Shown here piece by piece: positions 1 through 8,672 of a stretch of DNA of 37,682 nucleotides (position 1 is the stretch's first letter; each line of letters opens with the position of its first letter). Source of the DNA: Alphaproteobacteria bacterium (GTDB taxonomy: Bacteria; Pseudomonadota; Alphaproteobacteria; UBA2966); contig JAGWAU010000027.1 in the NCBI GenBank assembly GCA_021296255.1, positions 1 through 37,682 of the forward strand. The letters run 5' to 3'. The notes under the pieces were generated by a model. That model worked only from the letters and a program-made list of their open reading frames with translations, was not told the origin of the DNA and did not search any database. Both the position numbers and the translations under genes were made by a program.

Positions 1-80
1 CCACAGGCCCAAAAACCTCAACAGAAGCGGTCAATCGATGTGCTAGCAAAACCGGACAAATCCACTTGCTAGCGACACGC

Positions 81-96
81 GCCGGAGTACTCCGGC
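81..96. other. 16-bp perfect palindrome upstream of the tRNA promoter
   Basis: The 16 bases GCCGGAGTACTCCGGC read the same on both strands. The site ends eight bases before the -35 element of the tRNA promoter. Just upstream, GCTAGCAA (42-49) and TTGCTAGC (66-73) form a separate 8-bp inverted repeat with a 16-base loop. These could be a protein-binding site or the end of a transcript from outside the window; the sequence does not decide. Confidence 0.35.
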
Positions 97-104
97 CGAC
101 GTCG

Positions 105-133
105 TTGACAGCCCTCGGGCCCGTTCCTATGTT
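105..133 (+). promoter_or_regulatory. sigma70-type promoter of tRNA-Gln
   Basis: A perfect -35 hexamer TTGACA (105-110) is followed after exactly 17 bases by TATGTT (128-133), four of six matches to the -10 consensus. The predicted start of transcription, near 140, lies about 30 bases before the mature tRNA 5' end, a normal leader length. Confidence 0.7.
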
Positions 134-171
134 CCGGAACTTCAGAGTTCGGCCGCTTGATGCGGTCCTGC

Positions 172-245
172 TGGGGGATCGTCTAATGGTAGGACAGCAG
201 GTTCTGGCCCTGCCGGTGGGGGTTCGAGTCCCTCTCCCCCAGCCA
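172..245 (+). tRNA. tRNA-Gln (anticodon CTG)
   Basis: A full cloverleaf can be folded. The acceptor stem TGGGGGA (172-178) pairs with TCCCCCA, followed by discriminator G242 and an encoded CCA (243-245). The anticodon stem is GCAGG/CCTGC with loop TTCTGGC, which places anticodon CTG at 204-206 and reads CAG codons. The T-arm carries GGTTCGAGTCC. A first base U (U1) opposite A72 and the D-arm GTCTAATGGTAGGAC are typical of bacterial tRNA-Gln. The gene stands alone with its own promoter. Confidence 0.95.
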
Positions 246-614
246 AGGATAGCTTCACGTTTATATTCAAATGGTTATGGGACCCGACACCAAAAGGAAC
301 CGAACCGGACGGGTCCGTCTACGAAAGTCCGCCCGCCATTGGACAGCGGTCCATCAGGATTCCGAGAAATCGGGGGGTAACGGGAGGACGCGCGATCAGG
401 AACCGTCGCCCAACTTTCCACTGCGCGCGATCCGCGACACGATCGTCATCTCTTCAGCCACCCATCCCGCCGACGTATCGGTAGCTGCGGCTCATGGCTT
501 GGAGAAGCGGCGGCGTCAGAGCCACAGCCTTGATGCAACAAAGCTGAAACGCTATACCGGGTGGTGCGAGTGATCCCCTGACTGAGCGGGCAGAGACCGT
601 CGAATTTTCCAAGC
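246..614. other. intergenic stretch without supported gene
   Basis: Only short open frames occur here, for example a 100-residue basic frame from 271, with no recognisable family and no convincing ribosome binding site. I see no T-rich terminator behind the tRNA. Confidence 0.5.
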
Positions 615-709
615 TCGACGGGGGAACCCTATTCTCCGCTTTAGCCAAAGGGGGTAAGGCGCTCAAAATTTTGTCGGCAGGGAAGCAACGCTGGATCGTT
701 CCCCCTCGA
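615..709 (+). promoter_or_regulatory. candidate structured leader RNA before inositol-phosphate synthase
   Basis: TCGACGGGGGAAC (615-627) is complementary to GTTCCCCCTCGA (698-709) over 12 base pairs, with a single bulged C619. It encloses about 70 bases that contain smaller complementary segments. The closing stem ends about 20 bases before the GGGAGGAG ribosome binding site of the next gene, where a riboswitch or attenuator would sit. I could not match it to a riboswitch class I know, and the function is inference. Confidence 0.35.
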
Positions 710-745
710 AGTGGAACAATAAACTGATGGGAGGAGTATGGAGAA

Positions 746-1900
746 ATGAACAAGATAAAGGTTGGTCTTATTGGCGTGGGAAACTGCGCCAGTTCACTGA
801 TCCAAGGTCTGTACTACTACCAAGACAAGCGCCCCGAATTTGCAATCGGTCTGATGCACTGGGACCTCGGCGGATACCGGCCCTCGGACATTGAGGTCGC
901 CGCCGCATTCGATATCGACGAACGCAAGGTCGGAAGCGACCTGTCGGAAGCGATCTTTGCCCCCCCCAACTGCACAACCGTGTTCCAAGAAAACGTGCCC
1001 GCGATGGGTGTCCCGGTCCAAATGGGCCAAATCCTGGACGGATTTTCGACACACATGGCCAATTGGGATCGGTCACAAACATTCCGACCGTCTCAAACGA
1101 AACAGCCGGAAAAGGACGACATCGTCCGTGAACTTCGCGAACGCGGTGTCGAAGTCCTTCTGAACTATCTGCCGGTGGGATCCGAACACGCGACGCGGTT
1201 CTATGCGGAATGCGCCCTCGAAGCGGGATGCGCCTTCATCAACAACATTCCGGTTTTCATCGCCTCGGACCCGGTCTGGGCCAAACGTTTCGATTTGGCC
1301 GGGCTGCCGATCATCGGGGATGACATCAAGGCGCAACTGGGTGCCACGATTACCCATCGTGCCCTGGTGGATCTGTTCAAGAAACGCGGCGTCAAACTGG
1401 AACGCACTTATCAGCTCAACACCGGCGGAAACACTGATTTTCTGAACATGCTCAACCGCGACCGACTGGCATCCAAGAAGGAATCCAAGACCGAAGCGGT
1501 TCAGTCGGTGGCGGGGATTCGATTGCCCGACAGCGAGATCCACGTTGGCCCCAGTGACTACGTTCCATGGCAAAAGGATAACAAGGTCTGCTTCATTCGC
1601 ATGGAAGGTAAGCTCTTCGGGGACGTTCCCATGAATCTCGAACTACGCCTGTCGGTCGAGGATTCGCCGAATTCGGCAGGTGTCTCGATCGACGCGATCC
1701 GCTGCGCGAAGTTGGCGCTGGACCGTGGTCTGAGCGGCCCCATTCATCCGCCGTCGAGCTATTTCTGCAAACATCCGCCGATCCAGCACACGGATGATGA
1801 GGCCTACCACATGCTGGAAGATTTCATCGCGGATGGGGAAGAGGTCCGGAATGAAGTGTTTGATTTCGGCAGCGGGCAAAGGATCGAGGCTGCCGAATAA
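746..1900 (+). CDS. ino1: inositol-3-phosphate synthase (myo-inositol-1-phosphate synthase)
   Basis: The 384-residue product matches the bacterial/archaeal type of the family, of which mycobacterial Ino1 (about 367 residues) is the best-known member. The enzyme converts glucose-6-phosphate to 1L-myo-inositol-1-phosphate using tightly bound NAD in the cytoplasm. Visible signatures are the N-terminal Rossmann motif [12 protein letters not shown] (residues 8-19), [23 protein letters not shown], the active-site block [27 protein letters not shown] and the C-terminal [14 protein letters not shown]. The ATG is preceded by GGGAGGAG 8 to 15 bases upstream, and a possible structured leader lies before it. 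The last 50 bases overlap the start of a decayed cytidylyltransferase gene in another frame. The product could feed inositol phospholipids or solutes such as di-myo-inositol phosphate. Confidence 0.95.
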   Translation: MNKIKVGLIGVGNCASSLIQGLYYYQDKRPEFAIGLMHWDLGGYRPSDIEVAAAFDIDERKVGSDLSEAIFAPPNCTTVFQENVPAMGVPVQMGQILDGFSTHMANWDRSQTFRPSQTKQPEKDDIVRELRERGVEVLLNYLPVGSEHATRFYAECALEAGCAFINNIPVFIASDPVWAKRFDLAGLPIIGDDIKAQLGATITHRALVDLFKKRGVKLERTYQLNTGGNTDFLNMLNRDRLASKKESKTEAVQSVAGIRLPDSEIHVGPSDYVPWQKDNKVCFIRMEGKLFGDVPMNLELRLSVEDSPNSAGVSIDAIRCAKLALDRGLSGPIHPPSSYFCKHPPIQHTDDEAYHMLEDFIADGEEVRNEVFDFGSGQRIEAAE

Positions 1901-2365
1901 GGCACCGAGCAAAATGCTCGTACCCATTCTGGGGGTTCCCTTAAACGAAGGGGTCATTCGCACCGGTATCGTAGCCGGTGCGAATGAATTCCTGGTAATC
2001 GCGGCCCACAACGCTTGAACCGCCGAATCCTCTTTGCAAGAGATCGCGAAGAAATTGGAAATTCCGACCGGAACCTCCGGGAACGAGACCTTTGGGACGT
2101 CGGAGAACGGCGCAATCGGTTTCGATCGTACGGGATCGTTTGCGCGGGCCATGCCTGCTCACGATGGGCGACCATCTGCTTGATCCCGGCATCGCCCAAC
2201 GACTCATCCAGGCACCATTGCCGGAGAGCGGAATTCTGCTCGGTGGCAACTGAAGTCGAAGGGGGTTCCCGCAGCGATCTTCTGCGAAACGCAGACGGCC
2301 TGTCGAAGATCAAGAACTCCGAAACATCGTCGAGGAGAGTCCGCACCTGGCAGGACGTCACCTAA
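1851..2365 (+). pseudogene. decayed inositol-1-phosphate cytidylyltransferase-like gene
   Basis: An ATG inside the end of the synthase gene opens 55 codons beginning [20 protein letters not shown] and continuing with MLVPILGVPLNEGVIRT. This is the nucleotide-binding start of a sugar-nucleotidyltransferase-fold enzyme, and it is stopped by TGA at 2016. Further family-like blocks follow in other frames: LQEIAKKLEIP near 2035, then LTMGDHLLDPGIAQRLIQAP near 2160-2220, equivalent to the conserved MSDH/FDP segment of inositol-1-phosphate cytidylyltransferases, ending at a TGA near 2252. At least two frameshifts and two stops are needed to join them, so the gene is dead unless the assembly is wrong. 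Position next to the synthase fits the di-myo-inositol-phosphate or CDP-inositol pathway. The exact substrate is inferred from context. Confidence 0.6.
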
Positions 2366-2781
2366 GGTCATGATCCCAGAGCGCTGACCGCACGACGCAA
2401 GGTGATGCGCTGGCCTTGGCTCGAGGTGCCGCTCATGGACACGGGACCTCCGTCCCTAGGGGTCCGCCAAGGCCCGTGCAGGATGCGAGAGTCATTCGAT
2501 CCCGGCGCGTTAACAAAGTGTCATGTTTCAGAAGCATATTGGGCCGCGGCATTTCACCGTGAGGCAGGGGATGCATGACGGCTCTTGCTCTGTCGGGTCC
2601 GGACAACGTAGCCGCCGGGCGCGCGAGATCACGCACCAAGCGTTGCGCTTAGGGGGACTTGTCGCCAGTGCCGGCGTGGCCCCCTTGGAGGAAATGATAG
2701 AATGAACGCTGTGGTAATGCTTCCCAACCACGACATGGAAAGGACGACTGCAAACCGAGCACATCCGGTCCCGGCCGTGAG
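2366..2781. other. non-coding stretch, possibly the rest of the decayed gene
   Basis: No intact gene is visible. A frame near 2495-2560 reads RSRRVNKVSCFRSILGRGIS, which faintly resembles the segment joining cytidylyltransferase and CDP-alcohol phosphotransferase domains in bifunctional inositol enzymes. This is too weak to call. A short frame 2523-2705 ends GGLVASAGVAPLEEMIE and has no recognisable family. Confidence 0.3.
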
Positions 2782-4014
2782 ATGAAAATCGCGATCTTCA
2801 ATGAAAAGTATTATCCCAACGTTTCGGGAGGTGCCGAGAAATCCGTGAAGGTTCTGGCGGATGCACTGCGCGACCGTGGCATCGCGCCGGAGGTGGTCAC
2901 GCTTTCACCTGAAGCCAAAACCCGCGTCGACAGTGTCGATGGCGTACGCGTCCACTATTTGGCGTTACAGAACTTCTTTTGGCCGTTCGATGGAAAACGG
3001 CGTTCTCGGTGGCGCATGTGGGCGTATCACGCGCGCGACGCCATGAATGTCACGATCGTGGCCAACGCGATGCGCGTGCTGGACGACATACGACCCGACC
3101 TCGTGCACACCAATAATCTGAGCGGACTCAGCATCCTGCTGTGGCAGGCGGTAAAGGCGCGGTCTCTGCCCCTCGTTCACACACTGCGGGATTACTTCCT
3201 CATGTGCCCGTTTTCCGCCAGGTTTCGCGCCGGGCGCAACTGCGAAAAGCCTTGCCCCGAATGCGCTCCATTTGCCGTTCTAGGCCGGCGGTCGTCCCGA
3301 CGCGTCGAAGCCGTCGTGGGCAATAGTCACGATATTCTCGACAGCCATCTGGCGGCTGGATACTTCAAGGCTACGCCGCTTCGGTCAGTCATTTACAATG
3401 CTTCCACCGTCCGCGCAGACACTGGCAAACCCGCACCATCACCTTCGGGCCGTCATGAGGTGACATTCGCCTATCTCGGGCGCATCACGCTTGAAAAGGG
3501 TATCGAGCAGTTACTGAACGCGACGCGCGTGCTGCCGGACAGCGGCTGGAGACTCTTGATCGCGGGTGACGGCGACGAAAGCTATGTCTCGGATTTGAGA
3601 CGGCGGTTCGGGAGTCCGAGTATTATTTGGCTGGGTTGGATTAACGCTGCCGACGTGTACCGGCAAACTGATTGGGTTCTCGTACCTTCCCTTTGGCGCG
3701 AACCGCTGCCCCGCGTCATTCTCGAAGCGCATTCGTTGGGGATTCCCGTGATTGCTTCCAACAAGGGCGGCAACTCGGAGGTCGTATCGCACCGGAGGAC
3801 AGGTCTTGTTTTCGACCCTGGGACTCCCGGCGCCTTGCCGAAGCTGCTCACGGAAATTCTGTCGGGAATGCATTCATCGGAGAAGTTCCGCTCGGCATGC
3901 CTCGCGGCCAGCGGTGTCTACAAGCCGGAACGCCTCGCCGGTGACTATATCGCCGTCTACGAAAGGCTCGTCCGGTCTCGGCGGGGCTCAATGGCTCCCG
4001 GAAGGACCGGTTGA
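2782..4014 (+). CDS. GT4-family glycosyltransferase
   Basis: This 410-residue GT-B glycosyltransferase transfers a sugar from a nucleotide donor to an unknown acceptor, probably at the cytoplasmic face of the inner membrane. The N-terminal acceptor domain starts MKIAIFNEKYYPNVSGGAEK, the glycine-rich opening typical of GT4. A cysteine cluster (C145, C156, C160, C163 approximately) sits in the middle. The C-terminal donor domain has FAYLGRITLEKGIEQLL, LLIAGDGDE and the nucleotide-sugar block PSLWREPLPRVILEAHSLGIPVIAS with the EX7E-type glutamates, then GNSEVV and GLVFDPG. No membrane segment is seen. Neighbours are inositol-phosphate synthase and an MMPL-type exporter, so glycolipid assembly is possible but unproven. 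The sugar cannot be predicted. Confidence 0.85.
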   Translation: MKIAIFNEKYYPNVSGGAEKSVKVLADALRDRGIAPEVVTLSPEAKTRVDSVDGVRVHYLALQNFFWPFDGKRRSRWRMWAYHARDAMNVTIVANAMRVLDDIRPDLVHTNNLSGLSILLWQAVKARSLPLVHTLRDYFLMCPFSARFRAGRNCEKPCPECAPFAVLGRRSSRRVEAVVGNSHDILDSHLAAGYFKATPLRSVIYNASTVRADTGKPAPSPSGRHEVTFAYLGRITLEKGIEQLLNATRVLPDSGWRLLIAGDGDESYVSDLRRRFGSPSIIWLGWINAADVYRQTDWVLVPSLWREPLPRVILEAHSLGIPVIASNKGGNSEVVSHRRTGLVFDPGTPGALPKLLTEILSGMHSSEKFRSACLAASGVYKPERLAGDYIAVYERLVRSRRGSMAPGRTG

Positions 4015-4106
4015 CACGCCGAACGGTCCCGCAACAGCGGGTCAACCATGTGCCCAGGCGTCCGTTTTGCGCTAGATAGTTCGCCGTCACCCGAACAGGA
4101 ACCTTC

Positions 4107-6596
4107 ATGACGTCACGTACCGCGCAAGTCTACGACGCCCTGGTGCTCCGCAATCCGAAATCGGTCCTGGCCCTGTTGCTCGCCGTCCTGACCTTCTTCG
4201 GTTACCACGCGCAGAACTTCAAGCTCGACGCATCGGCCGACTCCCTGCTGTTGGAAGACGACGCCGATCTCAACCTGTTCCGGACGATCCACGAGCGGTA
4301 CCCGAGTAAACCCCTGCTCATCGTGACCTACACCCCGGACGCGGACCTCTTCTCGGACCAGGCCCTGGAGCCGTTGAAGCAACTTCGAGATGAACTGAAA
4401 AAGGTCGACAGCATCGAGTCCGCATTCACGATCCTCGACGCGCCGCTGCTCATCAGCTCCGACGTCCCCATCCAGAAATTGATCGAAGACATCCCGAGCC
4501 TCGAGACGCCCGGCGTCGACCGCGCCAGAGCCCAGGAAGAATTGCGAACGAGCCCGGTTTATCGCAACCTCATCATAAGCCCCGACGGGAGGACCACCGC
4601 ACTGCTGTTGGAACTCGCCGAGGAACGAGACTACAACAACCTCTTCAAGTCCAGAAACGAGCTGCGCGCCAAGCGACGCAACGCCGGCCTCTCGGACGAA
4701 GAGGCACGGACCCTGGAACGCATCACCGCCGAGTACGACCGGGCGCACGAAGCGCTCAACGCGCGGCGCCATCTCGATATCCAACGCATCAAGGACATCG
4801 TCGCGCCGTACCGGCAGCATGGCGTCCTCCATCTCGGCGGCGTGCCGATGATCACCGACGACATGGTGACCTTCGTGCGAAATGACCTGATCGTCTTTGG
4901 CGGCGGCGTCCTGGCGTTTCTCGTCATCGTGCTCACGGCCATATTCCGCGAAGTGCGCTGGATCGTGCTGCCGCTCCTCAGTTGTGTCTACGCGGGTCTG
5001 ATCATGATCGGCGTGCTGGGACTGATCGGCTGGAAGGTCACCGTCATCTCGTCCAACTTCCTCGCCCTGATGCTGATCATCACCATCTCGATGAACATCC
5101 ATCTCATCGTGCGCTATCGGCAACTCAATCGGGATCGCCCGGAGGACGATCAGTTGGCGCTGGTCGGAACCACCGCGATCAAAATGGTGAAACCCTGCCT
5201 CTACACCGCCCTCACGACCATCATGGGGTTCAGTTCCCTGGTGGTCAGCGGGATCAAGCCGGTCATCGACTTCGGGTGGATGATGAGCGCCGGATTGGCG
5301 GTGACGTTCGCGACCTCGTTTCTTCTGTTCCCGGCAATGTTGATGGTGATGGGCAAGGCCCGCTCCAGGCCGGGGCCCGACCGCGACCGGTTCCTTTTCC
5401 CCGCCTATCTGGCACGCCTGACCGAAACCCGGGGTACCGCGATCATGGTGCTGGCAGTGATTCTAACCGCCGTGAGTGCCATCGGGATAACGCAGTTGCG
5501 CGTCGAAAACAGCTTCATCGACTATTTCAGCGACGATACCGAGATTTATCGAGGGCTGAAACTCATCGACGAGGAGCTTGGCGGGACCACGCCCCTGGAG
5601 GTCCTCGTCAGGTTCGAGCCCAATCCCGACGACCTCCTCACGCCTGAAGATCTCGAAGGGCTGACGGAAGAGGAGATCGAGATGGAGATGGAGTACGCGC
5701 GGGAACGCGCTGCCTCTCCGCAGTACTGGTTCACAGTCGATAAGATCGACCGCATCAAGGAGATTCACGACTACCTCGACGGACATCCCGATATCGGCAA
5801 GGTACTCAGCCTCGCGTCCACGGTGCGTATCGCCGAGTTCTCCATGGAAAAGGAACTCGACGGAATCGAGCTCGCCATCCTGTATACGAAGGTTCCGCCC
5901 CGGGGGAAGAAGAGCCTCATCGAGCCGTACGTCTCGGTGAGCGACAACGAGGCGCGGCTGCTCGCGCGCGTGGTGGATTCAAAGCCCGACCTGCGCCGCA
6001 AGGAACTGCTGGAAACGGTTCGCCATGACTTGGTGGACAAGCTGGGATACGAAGAGAAAGACGTGATCGTGAGCGGGCTCCTCGTGCTCTACAACAACAT
6101 GCTGCAAAGCCTGTTCGCATCCCAGATCAAGACCATCGGAGCTGTGATGCTGGGAATTGCGATCATGTTCCTCGTGCTGTTCCGGTCGGTCGTCCTGTCG
6201 GCTATCGGCATTCTACCGAACATGCTCGGGGCCGTGACCGTCCTGGGCTTCATGGGGTTGGCCGGGATTCCCATGGACATGATGACCATTACAATCGCCG
6301 CGATCACGATCGGCATCGCCGTCGACAATGGTATTCACTACATCTACCGCTTCAGAGAGGAGTACGCATTGAACGGCAGTTACGTGGAGACGCTTCACCT
6401 TTGCCACTCCAACATCGGGCAAGCGGTGTTCTACACGACCATGACCATCATCTTCGGATTCTCCATCCTGATGCTGTCCAATTTCATTCCCACGATCTAC
6501 TTTGGCGTGCTGACCGCGGCAGCGATGTTCATCGCCCTCCTCGCGGCGCTTACGGTCTTGCCGAGATTGATTCTGATGTGGAGACCATTCGGCTGA
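4107..6596 (+). CDS. MMPL/RND-superfamily exporter
   Basis: This 829-residue inner-membrane protein has the two-fold repeat of the RND superfamily. Each half has one helix (about residues 20-38 and 437-457), a long periplasmic loop, then a five-helix sterol-sensing-like block (about 255-415 and 680-825). Segments such as LIITISMNIHLIVRYR in half one and ITIAAITIGIAVDNGIHYIYRFREE in half two are the equivalent helix-4 regions, the second with the conserved Asp-Asn pair. The length fits MMPL or hopanoid/lipid exporters rather than the 1,000-residue drug pumps. No adaptor is adjacent. Such proteins usually use the proton gradient to export lipids or hydrophobic compounds; the cargo here is unknown. 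It follows the glycosyltransferase by 92 bases, and translation starts at ATG after AGGAA. Confidence 0.85.
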   Translation: MTSRTAQVYDALVLRNPKSVLALLLAVLTFFGYHAQNFKLDASADSLLLEDDADLNLFRTIHERYPSKPLLIVTYTPDADLFSDQALEPLKQLRDELKKVDSIESAFTILDAPLLISSDVPIQKLIEDIPSLETPGVDRARAQEELRTSPVYRNLIISPDGRTTALLLELAEERDYNNLFKSRNELRAKRRNAGLSDEEARTLERITAEYDRAHEALNARRHLDIQRIKDIVAPYRQHGVLHLGGVPMITDDMVTFVRNDLIVFGGGVLAFLVIVLTAIFREVRWIVLPLLSCVYAGLIMIGVLGLIGWKVTVISSNFLALMLIITISMNIHLIVRYRQLNRDRPEDDQLALVGTTAIKMVKPCLYTALTTIMGFSSLVVSGIKPVIDFGWMMSAGLAVTFATSFLLFPAMLMVMGKARSRPGPDRDRFLFPAYLARLTETRGTAIMVLAVILTAVSAIGITQLRVENSFIDYFSDDTEIYRGLKLIDEELGGTTPLEVLVRFEPNPDDLLTPEDLEGLTEEEIEMEMEYARERAASPQYWFTVDKIDRIKEIHDYLDGHPDIGKVLSLASTVRIAEFSMEKELDGIELAILYTKVPPRGKKSLIEPYVSVSDNEARLLARVVDSKPDLRRKELLETVRHDLVDKLGYEEKDVIVSGLLVLYNNMLQSLFASQIKTIGAVMLGIAIMFLVLFRSVVLSAIGILPNMLGAVTVLGFMGLAGIPMDMMTITIAAITIGIAVDNGIHYIYRFREEYALNGSYVETLHLCHSNIGQAVFYTTMTIIFGFSILMLSNFIPTIYFGVLTAAAMFIALLAALTVLPRLILMWRPFG

Positions 6597-6618
6597 GAAC
6601 CGCGCCGGCAACCTCGGC

Positions 6619-7551
6619 TCACCCCTGCTCCCTGAAGGCCTCGAGAATCTCGGCGCCCGTCGCTACCCACACGCCGTCCGTATCGTTTAGCCACGCCAGC
6701 ATGTCCTCGAAATAGCCGATGCGGTGGGGATGGCCGCTGATCCAGGCATGGAACGCGAGGGCCATGATGCGGCCCCCCTGTCGAGGGGCCTCACGCCCCA
6801 GGACCGCGCAGGCCTCCCGGATCTGCTGGTAGAATTGTGCCTCCGCGTGCCGCAGATCGAGGAGAACCAGCCGGTCGCTGAGTTCGTAAGCGTACGGCAT
6901 GGCGAAGAGCGGACCGGACTTCGTCCGAACCTCGTAGGGAAGATCGTCATTGACCCAGTCGCAGACATAGTCGATCCCCTCCCCCGCCAAGAGATCGAGT
7001 GTGTTCATGGATTGGGACAGGTCAGGCGATAGCCACCCGGTTACGGCTTGGCCCGTCGCTTCGCGGAGTGTCCCAAGGGTTCGGCGTACCCACGACCGCT
7101 CGACGGACCGCGGTAGTCCTCCCTCGTGGATATGTTCCATATCGATTCCGTGGGCAATGACTTCGTGGCCACCATTCACGACCGCTCGAACCATTTCCGG
7201 GTAACGCACGGCGATCTCCGCGTTCATGGCGACCGACGCCCGGGTTCGCCCGGCCTCCAGCGCCCGCAGAATTCGATAGATTCCGACCCGGTTCCCATAC
7301 TCCAGATGCGTATAGGTCCGATAGTCGGGGTAGGGACGGACACCGATGTATTGGTCGCTCGGCGGCCGGAACGGCGTGCTCCGCGACGTCAGGGGAAACC
7401 ACTCGACGACGATCACCGGCCATACGGCGAGCGGCACGCCTTCCGGCCATGTGACGGGGGGTCGATGGGGAAGGATCGACCAGTCGTATAGATCGTGGTC
7501 CATCCCCCGCTTGCGGTGGGGATATTCGAGGTTGTGACGCGGCCGCCTCAT
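6619..7551 (-). CDS. NodB-type polysaccharide deacetylase family protein (downstream copy)
   Basis: The 310-residue cytoplasmic-type protein (no signal peptide) belongs to the polysaccharide deacetylase fold, closest in layout to the PuuE/allantoinase-like branch. It has an N-terminal strand PLAVWPVIVVEWFPL, then LEYGNRVGIYRILRALE, the VIAHGIDMEHIHEG segment carrying histidines expected at a metal site, the barrel strand VTGWLSPDLSQS, DWVNDDLPYEV, and the C-terminal HAWISGHPHRI. The canonical TxDD motif of classical deacetylases is not evident. The start ATG overlaps the stop of the upstream homologue in ATGA, which indicates translational coupling. The two paralogues are clearly divergent, so they may form a heteromer or act on related substrates. 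The reaction, C-N or N-acetyl hydrolysis, is family-level inference. Confidence 0.8.
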   Translation of the reverse strand: MRRPRHNLEYPHRKRGMDHDLYDWSILPHRPPVTWPEGVPLAVWPVIVVEWFPLTSRSTPFRPPSDQYIGVRPYPDYRTYTHLEYGNRVGIYRILRALEAGRTRASVAMNAEIAVRYPEMVRAVVNGGHEVIAHGIDMEHIHEGGLPRSVERSWVRRTLGTLREATGQAVTGWLSPDLSQSMNTLDLLAGEGIDYVCDWVNDDLPYEVRTKSGPLFAMPYAYELSDRLVLLDLRHAEAQFYQQIREACAVLGREAPRQGGRIMALAFHAWISGHPHRIGYFEDMLAWLNDTDGVWVATGAEILEAFREQG

Positions 7552-8552
7552 GAGGCGCCACCAGCCACGGCCGCCTCCCGATCAGCGATCGCCGCCACGA
7601 ATTCGTCGTAGTGATGGGTGTTGAACCAGGCCGCGATCTCACGCCCCGTGGTCATCCAAACGTCGTCATGCCCTGTTATATGGTCCAGCGCCTCGGCGAA
7701 GGCGTCGATTCGATGGGGCTGACCGACGGCGAAAGGGTGGAGCGGAATGCACATAACGGTGCCGGAATACGCCCCTTCCTCGTAAAGGCGGTCGAACTGC
7801 CGCTTCAGCAGGTTGCACCAGTCGCGGGGACTCCCCAACGTGGTGAAATACCAGACCAACAAGTCGTTCCCCTCCACCGAATACGGAACGCTGGTCAGCC
7901 TCCCCTTGCGGGTGTTCACGGGAAACGGCTGATCGTCGTGGAACAGGTCCACGGTATACGCAAAGCCGTATTCGGCGATGAGCTCGATCGTTCTCGGGGT
8001 ATTGGCCATCCCGGGCGCGAGCCAGCCGACGATGCGCTGTCCCGCGACGGCATCCACGGTTTCGATGGCATCCACGAGCATCCTCCGTTCCTGGGCCTCA
8101 TCCATCCCGTGAGGGAATCGCGAGTTGTAGATTCCGTGACCGAAGAGCTCCCAACCGCGCGCGACGCACGCTTCGATGATTTCGGGGTGGTGGATACAGA
8201 GCGCCGTGTTGAGGGAAACGCTGCCGCGTACGCCGCGGGCGTCCATCGCCTCGATCATGCGCCAGACTCCCACGCGATTGCCGTAGTCCGCCGTGGAATA
8301 CTTGAGGGTGTCGGGAAGCGGCCGGCCGTAGGGAGATCGATGACGATTGTGGGGCGGCAGCAGCTCGAACACTTCGATATTGGGCACCACCCAGAACGCG
8401 ACACGTGCACCCCCGGGCCACTGGATCCTGGGGCGCTCAAAATAAGGCAGGTAGCCGAATAACCGGGGATCTTTCTTGCGGTTGGGCATCTTGAACCGTT
8501 CCGGGAGGTACCGCCGCTCTCCACCGGACTCGATCCTAACAAAGTTCGTCAT
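7548..8552 (-). CDS. NodB-type polysaccharide deacetylase family protein (upstream copy)
   Basis: This 334-residue paralogue is the first gene of the minus-strand pair. It shares the PuuE-like layout: RVAFWVVPNIEVFELLPP, STADYGNRVGVWRMIEAMD, ELFGHGIYNSRFPHG, IVGWLAPGMANTPRT, VDLFHDDQPFPV and the C-terminal CIPLHPFAVGQPHRI. It has no signal peptide or membrane helix, so cytoplasmic action is likely. It starts 169 bases from the divergent PadR gene, and the region between holds three 10-bp tandem repeats and an AT-rich operator candidate, so joint control is plausible. Related proteins hydrolyse cyclic amides such as allantoin or formylated/acetylated amines. The substrate here is unknown. Confidence 0.8.
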   Translation of the reverse strand: MTNFVRIESGGERRYLPERFKMPNRKKDPRLFGYLPYFERPRIQWPGGARVAFWVVPNIEVFELLPPHNRHRSPYGRPLPDTLKYSTADYGNRVGVWRMIEAMDARGVRGSVSLNTALCIHHPEIIEACVARGWELFGHGIYNSRFPHGMDEAQERRMLVDAIETVDAVAGQRIVGWLAPGMANTPRTIELIAEYGFAYTVDLFHDDQPFPVNTRKGRLTSVPYSVEGNDLLVWYFTTLGSPRDWCNLLKRQFDRLYEEGAYSGTVMCIPLHPFAVGQPHRIDAFAEALDHITGHDDVWMTTGREIAAWFNTHHYDEFVAAIADREAAVAGGAS

Positions 8553-8570
8553 CCGGCGGTTCGCACAAAA

Positions 8571-8600
8571 GCGAGACTAAGCGAGACTAGACGAGACTAC
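8571..8600. repeat. three tandem 10-bp repeats, GCGAGACTAN
   Basis: GCGAGACTAA, GCGAGACTAG and ACGAGACTAC follow head to tail, with a fourth partial unit GCGA. The period is about one DNA turn, so a protein could bind every unit on the same face. The array lies 18 bases before the start codon of the minus-strand deacetylase gene, within its promoter or leader. Confidence 0.7.
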
Positions 8601-8672
8601 GCGAACAAAGCACCTGCGGGGTCCGGCCTCTCCGAATCTCTCGAAATCGAGCGCGGCGCGCTCCTTGAACTA

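Noticed and set aside
271..573. 100-codon open frame after the tRNA
   Set aside because: No family, no ribosome binding site, and biased composition. Not called a gene.
8571..8600. CRISPR-like array
   Set aside because: Units are only 10 bp with no spacers and no cas genes.
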